A model generated the notes under the pieces. That model was not told where the DNA came from. It searched no databases and saw only the letters and a list, made by a program, of their open reading frames with translations. 64,000 nt of DNA from NCBI GenBank assembly GCA_015680685.1, contig MNCI01009519.1, forward strand, positions 794,689 through 858,688, read 5' to 3'. Made by a program: the position numbers and the translations under genes. Below are positions 46,985 through 59,039 of the stretch, one piece after another; the first letter of the stretch is position 1, and each line of letters begins with the position of its first letter. Origin of the DNA: Gnetum montanum (taxonomy: Eukaryota; Streptophyta; Gnetopsida; Gnetales; Gnetaceae).

Positions 46985-49479
46985 AGTTAGTCATGACATG
47001 TATGAGCATGACTGTTTGGACATTAGAGTGTGGCAGAGCGAAGGACTACTCGAGCAGTATGATGGTAGAGGCATTGGTAGGTTTGGAGGCACTGGCCACA
47101 AGCATGGTTGAGTGTGTGTTTAGATTATTGGGCCAAAAAAAGGACATTTGCATGGCTTGGGTTCCAATCCACTCAACTGAGGTGCCGGTTGTAAGTTAAC
47201 AGCCCTCGTAGCATTTTGTTGTTGTGGCTCTGGTGGTATTTCTCCCTGCATTGATGGGGCAGGTGGAAACTAAGTGGGATGGTATGGAGGATTGGTAGAA
47301 GAAGGTGATGGAGAGTAGAAAAGATGTGGGTTTGCCCCCTGGGTGATGGAGATGAATGTCAAAAATATTTAGGGGGGTGGTATTAACTGGGAGAGGCCAC
47401 ATGACTGGAAGAGTCTCTTGGAGAGACCAGTTGCTGAACATAGTACCCATAAGGATCTAACTGCTTGTAAGGGTACCACTACCTTGGAGGTGGCATCCCC
47501 CATGCTTGTGGTTGCTACCACTGTTCGAAGTATTCATACGGTTTCGGGGGCGTTCCACTTAGATAATATCCTTACTACTACTGGAGGAACTGCCTGGAAT
47601 TTCCTTGTGGATAAGGCAACCTTCAGGGTGTTTGCCATTGCACCAAACGAGGGTTCAAGGCATACACCCCAGACTCTTGAAGGTGTGACACCATAGAAAA
47701 ACATCCCTTAGGATGTTCATATTGGCATATGCCACATTCATCATCCTCCTCAGTGTCAGAGTCTACAACCTGCTCTGCTACAGCAACTTTTCCCTTACCC
47801 TTATGTTGGTCATGTTTAGCTCCCTTCTTCCTACACCAATCACAGTCACTACCTTATTCTTTGGACTCTTCTACAATTTTTAATACACTTTGTAATTTCT
47901 CGTCCAAAGAGTTCCACATTTTATCCACCTTTGCCGATATTTCAGATGCAAACTTTTGTAATGGCAAAGTCTTCCGATTCAATGATGCTTCTAGTGGTGA
48001 CTCATCCTCCTCATCACAAAATTGGACCTTCCTTTTTTTGAGGGAAAGGTCCCAGTTGAATTCTTCTACACTCTCCTTTTTCCTAAGTTCTCCTTCCTCC
48101 TTGGCCGCCTGCTCAATGAGGTGCTACAACTAATGGACCCTTAGCTTCGATAGTCATCCTTTGGCGTACACGCCAAGGGTCTTTCACATTTCAAAACAGA
48201 GCCCATCAATGATGTGGCAAAGATATACCTGCTAAGAGTAACCATGACTAGGGCACCAATGTAATAGTGAGTAGTACCTGCTCATGGTGGCATCCAAGGG
48301 TTCATGATTCCCTTGTTTCCAACCTTGGATCTGCCATCTCAGATTCACCACTCTAGAGTACATTTGATATTTATCATTAAAAATTTTAAGCATCATACTC
48401 CATCTTTTGATTGATTTTGGCTCCAAGGACCAATACCAACTTTCAACTTCTTTTATGAGTGTGCGAGGGAACAAATTCATCCATTGCAAACCATTATCAA
48501 CGTTTTGCAGGGTGCAGGCATCATGGAACTCCTACAACTAGGTCTGCAGATCACAGTTGTATCCCCCTTCAAATCTGGGGATGTTGTTCATATCAACACG
48601 CTTGATCCGACTATCCTTCATGTGCCTACTTGGAATGTGAACTGCCTCTATGATCTAGAGCATGCTCTGAGTAGCTAACAATGGCTTGTCTGAATCATAG
48701 TCCTGTTGGGGACCATGACGTCTGTGATGATTCTGGCTACCCCTTCTTTCATGCTAGTGAGCATCACGCGATTGGTCACATGCTTCCTCACATTGCCTCT
48801 TCCAACCCTTTTTGCCACCATCCTTTCACTCCTGCCTTCCCTCGTTACTCTTAGAGCCTAAGCTTGATGAAGGCATAGGAGAGAGGGAGGACGAAGAAGA
48901 AGGAGAGGCATTGCCACTGCTCTAGCATCGATCTCCCCATCTACCCTGATGATGGCCTCAGTCCTCCAGCCCAGCATTGCTACGTGACCCTCCATCCCCT
49001 TGAGGATTGTGGTGACTTGGAGGTTTGTTCTGAATGATTGACTGGATGAACTGCTGCCCCAGGGGAAGTTTGGTCGAATGGGTATCATGAAAGACAGGAT
49101 CACCATCATCTTGTGGCCCTTGTGAGAATAAGGGATTACTGAATTGTTTTTCCTTCTACTGTTCATATCTCTCCACCTGCTGCTGGTCTCTTTTCCATTA
49201 AGCCTATGTGGGACGATAGTCCTGATAGTCATGGTCCTCCATGACATACTCCGCCACCTAGTCCTGGATGCCCAATCTGCCCAAATTATGATATAGCATC
49301 GCAGGAGCTTCTTGGTCGGGTGGTAGCATGATGCTACCCTCCATGTCCCACCATCGGAGATGCTCATCCTGATGTAGGATGAATGTCAAATCAGGGACAT
49401 ATTCATTTGGATGTTTGTACACCACCCGACATTCTTGTGGCATTGGTAATTCAAATACCTCTCTCCTGTGAGAAGACAT
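46985..49479 (-). pseudogene. gag of Element A
   Basis: Start ATG 49479 (MSSHRREVFELPMPQECRVV), chosen by similarity to gag starts in Elements 1 and C; an in-frame ATG lies at 49500. Then LTFILHQDEHLRWW, a broken middle part, and the gag core WYWSLEPKSIKRWSMMLKIF, YQMYSRVVNLRWQIQGW, NHEPLDATMSRYY (48450-48270). CGICQYEHPKGC is near 47730-47690. A long Pro/Gln/Tyr/His-rich tail (QPQAWGMPPPR type) runs to about 47000. Multiple stops and frameshifts. Confidence 0.8.
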
Positions 49480-49626
49480 ATTGGACGTTAGATGGTCCAT
49501 GTAACCGGTGTACCTTACGATTTACTTAAATTTGCCTAGCGTGTGGAAATATTTCTATCTTGGGTCTATTCCAATGACTTAAATGATAATTTCACTAAGG
49601 TCAGATGATGCATGTAAGACTAGCAG

Positions 49627-49645
49627 TCCCCAGCAATGACACTAA
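49627..49645 (-). other. Primer binding site (tRNA-Asp type) of Element A
   Basis: Minus strand TTAGTGTCATTGCTGGGGA against TTGGCGCCGTTGCCGGGGA: five differences, all transitions of the C-to-T / G-to-A kind. Confidence 0.78.
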
Positions 49646-50548
49646 TGATGAGTGGCTAGGTACCCCTACACCCAACCATACGAATCATGAGCATTCACGC
49701 CTGACTCAATCGAAATCCGTAGACTATAAGCACTTAACATACACCAGACTTCTAACCAGTGAAACCTTGTGTTAGAATGGTCGTTGTCATCCTAATCTCA
49801 CTTGTGAGGTTCTATTTATGATGGTTAAGTGAGACTAAGGCTAATGATTTTTATATCTTTTTAATTATCTTTTCAACGGCTAATTGAGGTATAGAAAGTA
49901 AGGAATAAACTATTATCTAATCTCTAATTATCCTAGCTTATATTCTAACTATTCCTAGCATAAGTATCTGGTCCCATCTTCCGAGCACATTCTGAGCATC
50001 TCCTAACACTTATGGGTTACCAGACATTAAGCATCACTGGGCTTACCAAGTGTTTGGGTTATGTTTGAGATGGTTGTACTTATGGCCTTGATGAGCTACG
50101 AATGAATAATAGCAATTGAAATTATAATAATGAAAACTTAAGTAATTAACAAGTAACTAATAAAGCATAAACATATTAAACTATTAAATTCATAAAATAA
50201 CTAAGTCAAAATGCTACAAGGAATGCTTGAATAGTTCATCTTTATTGCCTTCATGCCAATGGGCTCAGATACATCAGTGCTCGAATAAAGAGCCGATCAC
50301 TTTTCGTACACCTGCTACAGGCACTTGGAAAATATTCTATCTCCTATAGGAACAAACTGCAAGAGCTTCACTAAAACTACTAAAAAAGATGCCTAAATCA
50401 AGTGGAAGGCCCTCTTATTTATAGGCTGGGAAAGGTGGCAGCGTAAATGGGGCTACATCGACGTATGGAGGCTACGTCGATGGGCTTGTGTCGATGCGGC
50501 AATGTATACACGGCCCAGTCGACACATTGACTTAATGACACTTCATCA
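49646..50548 (-). repeat. 5' LTR of Element A
   Basis: 903 bp, paired with 20115-21030. TATA box on the minus strand at 50423-50416. Followed on the plus side by CCATT, the degenerate partner of TCATT. Confidence 0.9.
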
Positions 50549-51952
50549 CCATTCCTATAAGCATTTTTGGACACTCAAGAAATTGAATGTGAACTATATT
50601 ATTATTCCAATACATACATGCTTAATTACTATAGTTAGAATCCTTATTATGCTACATAAAACCATCGAATTCATAATCATATAGACTATTAGGATGAAGT
50701 GGTATCAAAAGGGATCATAGGGAATGATACATAACAAGCCCTATCATAATTATAATGAATCCCATGTATGATTCATGGTTAATTTGATCATTATACCTAT
50801 TCATAAGAATTCAAAATCAAGTCTAGTTCTCTTTCCAGACATTATATTGTATCATCCTAGATTACCACCATGTATCCAACTAACTAATATGTCAATACAA
50901 CATCATTGCATTAGATAAATTGGAAATTTATCAATAAGTACATTAGTAATAATTAATTAACCATTGACTTTTAGTGTTATCATCCTTGACCATTGATTAG
51001 TAGAGCACCTTTAGGCATGGATCATATGCATTTCTAGTTTCATAACCAATACTAACCCATCAATAATGCAACTTTACACATGGATAATGTCTTTTCAATC
51101 ACATGATGAAATTAGTCCAAGAAATTATGGGATTATTTAAAGTAGCCAACATTGAAGAATGGGTGACATATCTTTCCAATGGTACTCCAACAATGAGTAG
51201 TTATGTATTAATTAATTAATTTATTATTATTTTCCCTTTTTAGAGGACTACCTTCATGCATATGTAGCATGTCCTTTTAGTACCATAACAAGGTAACATT
51301 GTTTTTATTCATTATTTTCTAAAGAAAAGAAAATATAAGTGTTACTATATTACCATGAGATCAGTAGAAATACATGGTGAAAATTAAGGAATTAACAAGT
51401 TCTCTTGATGTCAAACCCTTATCCATCCCTCTTGCTCCTTCACTCTTTCTTTAAAGCTAATGATTATGGGTTTAATTATGAGAAGAATCTCATTATTTCC
51501 ATGGTAAGTATCTCTTAATACTAGAAATAGAGGATTAGATAATGTGATATCACTATATGTATAATTATTCCTTTAATGATTTGATAGCATAGAGTAAAAT
51601 TCTTTTAAATGAAATGATATCTTGTATATTGTTGATGACTTTATTAACAAAAATAATGAGGATATGTATAATCTACAAAGTAGACAATTTAAAGAATGTT
51701 ATAATATATAAAAAATGAAAGATATCAAAGAATAAGAAAACATACTAAAAATTGAAATAATTTTAAATAATTGAAAAATATGAAATAATTAAAAGATATT
51801 GAACAAGTAAAAATTTCACAAAAACTATAAAGAGCATTAAGAATTTTTTTAAAAAAATGAATTAAAAATGATGGTTATAATGCCTAAGTAAGATGATGAA
51901 CTCCCTTACAAATAAGATCTGAGAAGGATATGTGAAAAACTAAATAGGTGAT
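50549..51952. other. AT-rich DNA, no gene seen
   Basis: No coding or repeat family was recognised. Poly-A/T and TTAATTAATTAA stretches around 51210-51240 and 51700-51860. Confidence 0.4.
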
Positions 51953-53228
51953 TGTTGCAACAGAAAATCTTGGTTGTTGGAAAACCAAGGATTCTCAACC
52001 ACAAATAGCCTCAACCTTGAATCCCTAAGGCCTAGACAAAAAAATAGATTCAAGATGCCCTAGGTGATCTAGTAGATCACCTAGGGACTTAGGGGGATGC
52101 AAAACGAGGGTGTAAAACTGTAAATTTTGTAGATCTAAAACCCAAAATGAACACAAGATAGCACAAAAATTGAAACTATAAACTTTATTAATTAAACAAA
52201 GAATGAGTTCAAGAATGTGTACAAAGGTGCTTTTAGGAGAGTAAAGGGGGTTTCACTTGGGCATGGGTTCCAAGTTAATTGAAGAAGATAGAATCTGCTC
52301 CACAATTTGAATGCTCAACTACTCCTAATGTTTTAGAAACTCCTCTGCTACTACTCTAAATCTACAACTTCGATAACTACTAGGGGGTTGGGAGATGTGA
52401 AGGAGTAGAGGCTACCAAGCTACTACACATTGAAATTTAGAGATCCTAGGGGGGTAATGTTGATACTCTAGGCTCATAGATCCTAATGAGGGTAATAAGG
52501 TTATAATGGTTCTATGTTGTTAGGCTCCAAGAAGCACCAAATGCTCAAAGTATGCAAAATGCCAAGGATATGGAAAGTCTAGAACCTTGAAATGATGTCA
52601 AGGTTTGATTTTTATATTGTTTTGGCCATGATTTGGGTTGTAAATTGGCTGAAAATAGCTGACAAATTGGTTGCAAATTGCTACCACATTTCAGGGGGAT
52701 AGGTGAGATCCACCCCCATGCATCTATGCTAGCTAACCCCTCCATGTTGGCTGATCCCTTCATGTTAGGGGAAGAGTGTCAATGTTGAGGGAGATGAGAG
52801 ATCAATGCTGGAAATGAAGGTCAAACCCTCCAAGTTGATTTAGCCCCTCTCCACATTGGAGGTAGGTGAGATCCATTCCCTACACTCCTCCATGCTAGCT
52901 TTGATGTGTCCTAGTTGGCTTACCGTTCCTATAGGGGTTTGTCAGAGTAGAAAAGTGTATACCCCCCGTGAAACCCATCAAAGTACCATTTTTGGCATTC
53001 AAAAAAGCATTTTTAGCCCCCCACGCTCAAATATAAACACTAGGTGACTCTTTGCACTTGAGTAATGAGGCTTTGACCACTTAGGAGGCATTTTCAACTC
53101 CAAACATATGAAATATGTGAGATTGCCTCTTATGGGTTACAATCTTCACATTTATAATGAAATTTTGCCTCGGGTTTCATGGGGATGGGGTTACAAAGGT
53201 TACAACATGCAAATTTGGTGGTGTTTCA
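51953..53228 (-). repeat. 3' LTR of Element D
   Basis: 1276 bp. On the minus strand it starts TGAAACACCACCAAATTTGC (B: TGAAACATCGTGAAAATTTT) and ends TTTTCTGTTGCAACA (B: TTTTCTGTTATTACA). A TATA-like ATATAAAAA lies near 52612. Interior similarity to B is low. No partner LTR in the window. Confidence 0.6.
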
Positions 53229-53248
53229 TTGGTTTTTCTTTGTTGATG
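53229..53248 (-). other. Polypurine tract of Element D
   Basis: CATCAACAAAGAAAAACCAA on the minus strand, matching CATCAACAAAGAGGGGCCAT of Element B; GGGG is replaced by AAAA. Confidence 0.6.
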
Positions 53249-54104
53249 TCTAAAGTATTTACTTAAGAGGTACTAACAAAAAAAATACAAAACACCATTG
53301 TAGATACACTACCAACTTTCCCTCTTCACGCTTGATCCAGTCATGTCAAACCATGCCAAAGATTACGTGTGATGATGTAATAAGGCTATGATGAGGGGAT
53401 AGTAATTAGGGGGATGGTTATAGAGGCTAACAATGCATTCCAAGTGTTGTCATCATGGCTATAGTGTGACACTTAATTGTCTTTAAGTGTTGGTTTCTTG
53501 ATGAAATGCATTGAAGGACCTAATCACTTCACTCCAAGATTTCTTTGGGATTTGAGGCTTTATTTGTTGTCATACCCCTTGGCAATTTGCTTCCTCTATT
53601 TTTTTCTTGTGGGATGAAACATTCATTGGATTTCATTGTCAAGGCTAGTTTGACATAGTTTTTCTCAAGTGAGTTGCATTACACTTAACAGACTTGGTTT
53701 TTCCATTGAATGAGCTATGTTACATTCAAGTGGACTTGAGGATGGAGCATGATGAAGAGATATTATATGGTTATAGTGCATGAGTGAAAAACATAGGTTA
53801 ACATTGTTTTCCAAGTTATGGAATGCTATAATGAGGCTACAACCCTAGGATTAAGGAGTGGTGCTAGATGGAGGGAAATGGTAAAAGCAATCTTGCCATT
53901 GTAGGATAAACTCACCAAATCTTGCACATTGAGGTCATGTGGTACCTTGTTGCCATAATGAGTGGCATCCTTTTGATGGTCCCAAGGTTCATCTTGCAAA
54001 CACAGCTCCAAGAGGACAAGAAAACCAAACAAACAGTGCATGTTATAATGTTACAATGCCTATAGGCCATATAGAATGATAAAACCAAACTACCTAGCTA
54101 ACTA
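53249..54104 (-). other. 3' region of Element D
   Basis: Between the array and the LTR. One 71-codon ORF (54041-53826) has no recognised domain. Nothing else seen. Confidence 0.4.
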
Positions 54105-54300
54105 ATGTTGCTAGTTTAACATTGTGATGGGCCATGGTACTAGTTTAAGAACTTGGCAGGCCATGGTGCCAATTTAAGGTCATAGCAGATCATGGTGCTA
54201 GTTTAAGGCCTTGACAGGCCATGTTATCATTGGTTTTAGACCCTAGCAGGTCATGTTATCATCAGTTTTAGGCCCTGGTAGGCCATAGTAAAGTAAGGTA
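54105..54300 (-). repeat. Array of CTAGTTTAAGGCC-like units
   Basis: About six units, 30-38 bp apart, with core TTAAACTAGCA/GGCC read on the minus strand (plus: GCTAGTTTAAC 54111, TACTAGTTTAAG 54139, GCCAATTTAAGG 54169, GCTAGTTTAAGG 54197, then GGTTTTAGACC and AGTTTTAGGCC). It follows integrase as in Element B. Confidence 0.72.
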
Positions 54301-54309
54301 ATTTGTTGA

Positions 54310-54690
54310 TGGTTGTTGGCTACATGTAATATGGCTTTAGATAAGAATGATTGACTAGGTTGGCCAACTCATTCCCATCCATGTTAACAATCCTGAATGC
54401 TTCATTATCATAAGCTCTAGTGACAAGGAAGGCCCCTTCCCAATTAGTTGAGAACCTTTCCACAGGCTCACTAATGGCTTTGAGAACTAGGTCTCCTTCC
54501 TTGATCTTGTGCTTGACTAGGTTATGATGGTGCTAGTGTTTCTACCTCTCCTATTAGTGTTTGATGTGAGCAAGCATTCACACATGCTACTCTTGCACTA
54601 AGTCTAGGTCCATGACATGCAACTTGTTCTATTCATTTTTGATGAAGTCAAATAAAGATGCTTGAAGCAACGGTACCATTTTGCATCACT
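54310..54690 (-). pseudogene. Integrase C-terminus of Element D
   Basis: Minus-strand reading KIKEGDLVLKAISEPVERFS, NWEGAFLVTRAYDNEAFRIV and NHSYLKPYYM. It aligns block by block with Element B (IEKGDLVLKAIREPVGKFSA, EGPFLVIDAYGNGAFKLAD, HLYLKRYYI). Upstream, MDLDLVQE matches VDLDLVEE of B. The integrase core is absent or unrecognisable above about 54700. Confidence 0.75.
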
Positions 54691-55077
54691 ATGGGATCCA
54701 TGTAGGCACAAAGGTAAACTAATTTTCTCCTAGGTACTCATACTTCAGTTCTACATGTTAATCAAAAGCATATTAAGCAGCACCTGGGTAAAGGTGAATA
54801 AACAATGCTAAAATGCTATAAAATTATGCAAATATATGTTATTCCAATGCCAACAAGCACTCAAGGCTATGAATAGAGTAAAAAAAAGCAAACAAAGTGT
54901 AATAAGGGTCAAATAATGGTCAAACAAAGGAAAGTATGAGAAGTAAGGCTATAAATGGTTAATAAAGGTCACAGTTTTGCTAGTTTTATGTGGACCTTAT
55001 GGTTTTGGCATGTCAAAACATTAAGAAAACTAAAAAAAAAAAAATTTCTTGTTTCTGTGATTATTGTGCTTCTAGGA
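54691..55077. other. Unassigned DNA at the D/C junction
   Basis: No integrase core can be read here. A poly-A tract at 55032-55043. Ends with TAGGA (55073-55077), the presumed target site of Element C. Confidence 0.35.
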
Positions 55078-55907
55078 TGATAAGTGATGAGGTATCCCTA
55101 CACTCAACCATACAAATACGAGCGTACATGCACGATCCGGTTGAATTCCAAGGACTAAGTGCCTATGCACCTTGTGGAACAAGAATGGGTTGATCAATTG
55201 TTGTCTTCCCAGGCTTACTTGTATTTCAAAATTGTATGGTTAAGTAAATTTGAGGCATATGATTTTTATACTTTTTATGTCCTACTACTAATAAGGGAGG
55301 AGAGAGATAACTAAGTGACTAATTTAATTTAACTACTAATTAACTAGACTTTAATTAATCCTAACACCAGTATCCGTTCTCACTTGTCGTACACATCTTG
55401 AACTAGTGCAACACTACTAGGATTACCAACTGCTAATCATTAGTGGGTTACCAAGTGTTACATGCATGCTCAACGTGATCGTACTGAGTGTGCTTACTTA
55501 GGAGAGTTGTAGGATGAGAGAGAGAGCATTAATTCACCAAGAAAAGCATTAAATAACTAAAAATAACATTAATTAATCTATTCTAAATGTTGCAACATTT
55601 ATCACAAAGTTCATCTTTATTATTGTACACAAGATGTGCTCAGGTACAAAATGCTCGAATAAAGATCTTTTCACTTTATGACTCCTACTGCGAGCATGTA
55701 GAAATAATTCTAACTCTGAGAAGAAGAAAAGTTAAGATTTTGGGTAAGAGACTAAAATTAACTATGAAAAATAAGTGCACCCACATCTTATTTATAGGCA
55801 ATGAGGCAGGACGCAATATCAGGTATCCGACATCACATGACAAGCTCCGATATCATGGACTTGATATCGCGAATTCGATATCGCAGCCATAATATCACGG
55901 TTCATCA
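55078..55907 (-). repeat. 3' LTR of Element C
   Basis: 830 bp, paired with 63298 onward. The plus-strand edge TGATAAGTGATGAGG is a decayed form of TGATGAGTGGCGAGG. TATA box on the minus strand at 55806-55799. The U3 end has repeated GATATCG phrases (55815-55900). Confidence 0.88.
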
Positions 55908-55925
55908 TACGCTCATGACTAAGTG
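55908..55925 (-). other. Polypurine tract of Element C
   Basis: Minus strand CTTAGTCATGAGCGTA next to the LTR. The G run is broken by A and C changes, but the preceding CTCGAGGACAAGTTTTCA is conserved with Elements 1 and A. Confidence 0.6.
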
Positions 55926-57839
55926 AAAACTTGTCCTCGAGTTCCTTACAAAATATTGGAAAGGTATGGGATTATTGATTGAATGAAACTATTAGGGAAA
56001 CGGGATAGCAGACTCTAAGCACCTAGTGAATAGATCGACAATACATTACAACATTGGTGTTCATACCCATGGTGGTGAACACTGTACATAAGTGACATCT
56101 AGACCTTCGCTTGACAACTTGAAGAGAACGAGGAAGAAAAGAAAATGAGGTGTGTTGCTACTAATGTCGAGATTTCACCCTCCGTTGTTTATCCATAATC
56201 ATGCAATCAAACTTGTTCTCGATGTAAATGCTCCAACTCTAGTCCATCCCAAGTGCTTCCTCCTATCCCAGTCCATTGTCCATGTAATCACCATCTGCAC
56301 ACACAACACAGTCACGAATGAGTAAGGATAAGTAAACCATGATGCAGCTAATACCTTGTCTCAATATAAAGTGCATTGCCTAGGTTTTGGTTATGGCAGA
56401 AACTAGGTTAGATATTTATTACTCATAACTACCGAAGGTGTAGGGGTTAGGCAAGTAGTAGAATTGAGAAATTGAAATGAAAAATTTGTACCAAGGCCCC
56501 CATGACTAAGAGCAAACCTCTAGTAGTAATAAGATGGAAAAATATAAGGAACAAGAAAGATGGGAAAAATAACAATGGCAACACCAATAAGATAGATTTC
56601 AAAGATGGAGATGAAACGAGAAATGGTTGATTGCAAAGAATGTTTAAGGGAAAGAACTTAATAATTGCATCAAAAAGGAATGCCAATGGGTCCTTCCCAA
56701 AGTAGGCTCATGCCCTTTATGCCTTGACAAACCCACAAAACAAAGAGTCCATAGGCTCTAGGAATGTCATTTGGAAGCAAGAGTTAAAAACTTACCCATA
56801 AGAATTTACCAAGGAAGAATAATGCATCAACAAAAATATGGACTAATCATAAAATTGGCAATGAGGTGGAGCATGAAAAGAAAGATGGAGAGTAGAAATG
56901 GAATGGAATCCCAAAATCAAAGTTGTATAAAGTCCCTTGTGTATGTCATGGTTAATGTGATTGAGTAGAACTCATTCCAAATCTGAACTCAAACCAACCA
57001 CATTCAGTGACCTCACATCAATACACTTGGCCAATCCATCCTCTTGAAGCAACAAGAATGCCTCCAAAAAGAGTGACCACCATCCCAAAAAGAGCGAGAT
57101 GGAGAAGCAGGAAGTGAGAAAGGGCCTTAGTTAGAGGGAACCTTCAGGCATGGGTAACATGTCTTTCTAGTGCCATAACCAGTGCTTGTAGCCCATATTA
57201 TTTTATTATGTCTAATGGGTGTGCTTTTAATTCTCACTTTTCTTGTTTTTATGTGTGAGAACCACACCATGCAAAGACTTATTTTTATTCACTCAGCTTC
57301 CTGATATTTGATTGATGGTAGAATGACGGAAAACCCAAGAAAAAGCATCCAAGCACCCAAGAGAATGGCCAACACAAATGCATCGAATCCCCTTGAAGCC
57401 ACACCCTTTTCATCCATTGAGTTCTTCCTTAGTTTGAAGAATACCAAGCTACCAATTTATTAACAATTTTACTTAGAAAAAAGGGACTATATACTTCCAA
57501 GCCAAAGGAGACCATATAGTTGAATGGATGAGTGGATGACATGGACTCATTGCATGTTTTACCAAAAGAACCATTCCTTAATATCAACATCATAATTGAA
57601 AGGTAAAAAACCAAACATTAGCAATCAATATGATATAATTCAATTCACCATCATGAGCACTTATTAGATGATGAATAAAAGTAAATCGAGTAAACAAAGA
57701 AACAGTAAAAATGTGAACAATGTTATAAAACAAAAATAAGAAAGTTGAAAAAATGTGTAAAACAAAAACATGGAAAACAAAAATTGAAAAAGAACTAAGG
57801 GCCTAGAATGGTTGGCATAGGTGGCCATCTCCCCCACAA
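55926..57839 (-). other. Spacer after integrase of Element C
   Basis: No accessory gene. An internal motif CTTAGTCATGGGGGCC (minus, 56510-56495) matches that of Element A. A hydrophobic T-rich reading (57840-57664) follows integrase. The shared phrase GAACCACACCATG is at 57268. Confidence 0.5.
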
Positions 57840-58960
57840 CTAAGTTGGAAGGAGGAGATTTAAAATAGTAAGCAAGGTTATCCACCAACAGAGGTAACAT
57901 GTGTACTTTGTTGTCCTAAGCTCATGGAAAGGTTTGGCTTGTTGCATGTTGACAAATAGCTTCTTGTCTAGGCTCTTAGGTTTGTATATTATCATGGCCC
58001 TTGAAGGAAAAGTTTCATAAATAATATAAGGTCCTTTCCATAGTGTTTGAAATTTAGTGCATTGGGGCACATGTGTGAGATTCTAGTAGAGAACCTAATC
58101 TCCTAGTTGATATTTAACTTTCCTAATTCTTAAGTCATGACGTTGTTTATTGAATGCCTTGTGTAGTTCATTAGATGATAGGGCAACTATTCAGTTCTCA
58201 TCTAGCAAGTTAAGGATCATTAACCTTTGTTTTTGTGCTAAATCAAGGTCAAAGTTGAGATCACATGCCGTGGATAGTGTACAGATCTTAGTTTGAATAG
58301 GAAGTGTTAGAAGTTTTCTGTACACTAGCTCATAGGGAGAGTAGCCTGTAGGGAGTTTCCATGTGGAGCAATATGTCCAAAGAGCATCGTTTAGTCTAGT
58401 GATCCAATCTCACCTATACTTGTTAATAGTTCTTGTCAATATTTTCGTAATCTCCTTGTTGGTGACCTCGACTTGACCATTCACTTGGGGATGGTATGGT
58501 GTAGTCAATTTATGCTCAACCCTAAGCATTACATTAATTTTCAAAAATTTTCACCTATGAAGTGTGTACCATTATCTAAAATAAGTGCACATGGCACACC
58601 AAACCTATTCACGATCTGTTGCTAAACAAATTGTGCAGTTGTAGATGATGTACAATCTTTAATAGCAACTGCTTTGGACCATTTTGTTAGGTAGTCAATG
58701 GCAACTACGATATAAGCTTTTCCATTGGACATTGGTGTAATCAACCCCATAAAATCAATTCCCCAAATTTTGAAGGCTTCTAAAGGTTGGATCCATTTTT
58801 GTGGCCCCTCCATTCTAGCAATCATCCCCCCATCACATCGACAATGCTCACAAGATTGGATGAAATGATTAGTGTCCCGAAACAATGTAGGCCAATAATA
58901 TCCTACAAGCAAGATCTTAATGGTTGTTCATCTCCTAGCATAATGACCCCCATAAGGACC
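57840..58960 (-). pseudogene. Integrase of Element C
   Basis: Zinc-binding part VGYYWPTLFRDTNHFIQSCE then HCRCDGG (58912-58850), IWGIDFMGLITPMSNGKAYI, VVAIDYLTKWSKAV (first Asp), LILDNGTHFIG (second Asp). After this the frame shifts repeatedly. The C-terminus reads FQTLWKGPYIIYETFPSRAM (58045-57985). Clear relative of Element A integrase but more damaged. Confidence 0.83.
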
Positions 58961-59039
58961 CTCATAAGTGTCTTGGAGAACTCGCAGTTGATCTATGTTA
59001 GAAACACAACATCAAACCAAGCCATTGGGACATACTTTA

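Larger units (their letters stand above)
20115..50548 (-). mobile_element. Element A: Athila-type retrotransposon, split by Element B
   Basis: Minus orientation: 5' LTR 50548-49646, primer site, gag, protease, reverse transcriptase, RNase H, integrase, spacer, accessory gene, polypurine tract, 3' LTR 21030-20115. Flanks TCATT (20110-20114) and CCATT (50549-50553) are a target duplication with one change. The interior is broken at 23267-23271 / 40489-40493 (CTATC duplicated) by Element B. Removing B and one CTATC leaves about 13.2 kb, with the accessory reading continuing across the join. This shows that the LTRs, almost 30 kb apart, belong together. Confidence 0.88.
51953..55077 (-). mobile_element. 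Element D: 3' part of a Tat-type retrotransposon
   Basis: Minus orientation: integrase C-terminus (about 54690-54310), repeat array (54300-54105), 3' region, polypurine tract (53244-53229) and 3' LTR (53228-51953). The order and sequences match the end of Element B. Its upstream part is cut off where Element C begins (55078); it may continue beyond the window. Confidence 0.7.

Noticed and set aside
47729-48133. 134-codon plus-strand ORF rich in Ser
   Set aside because: It is the reverse strand of gag in Element A; the minus-strand reading has the conserved gag and CxxC motifs.
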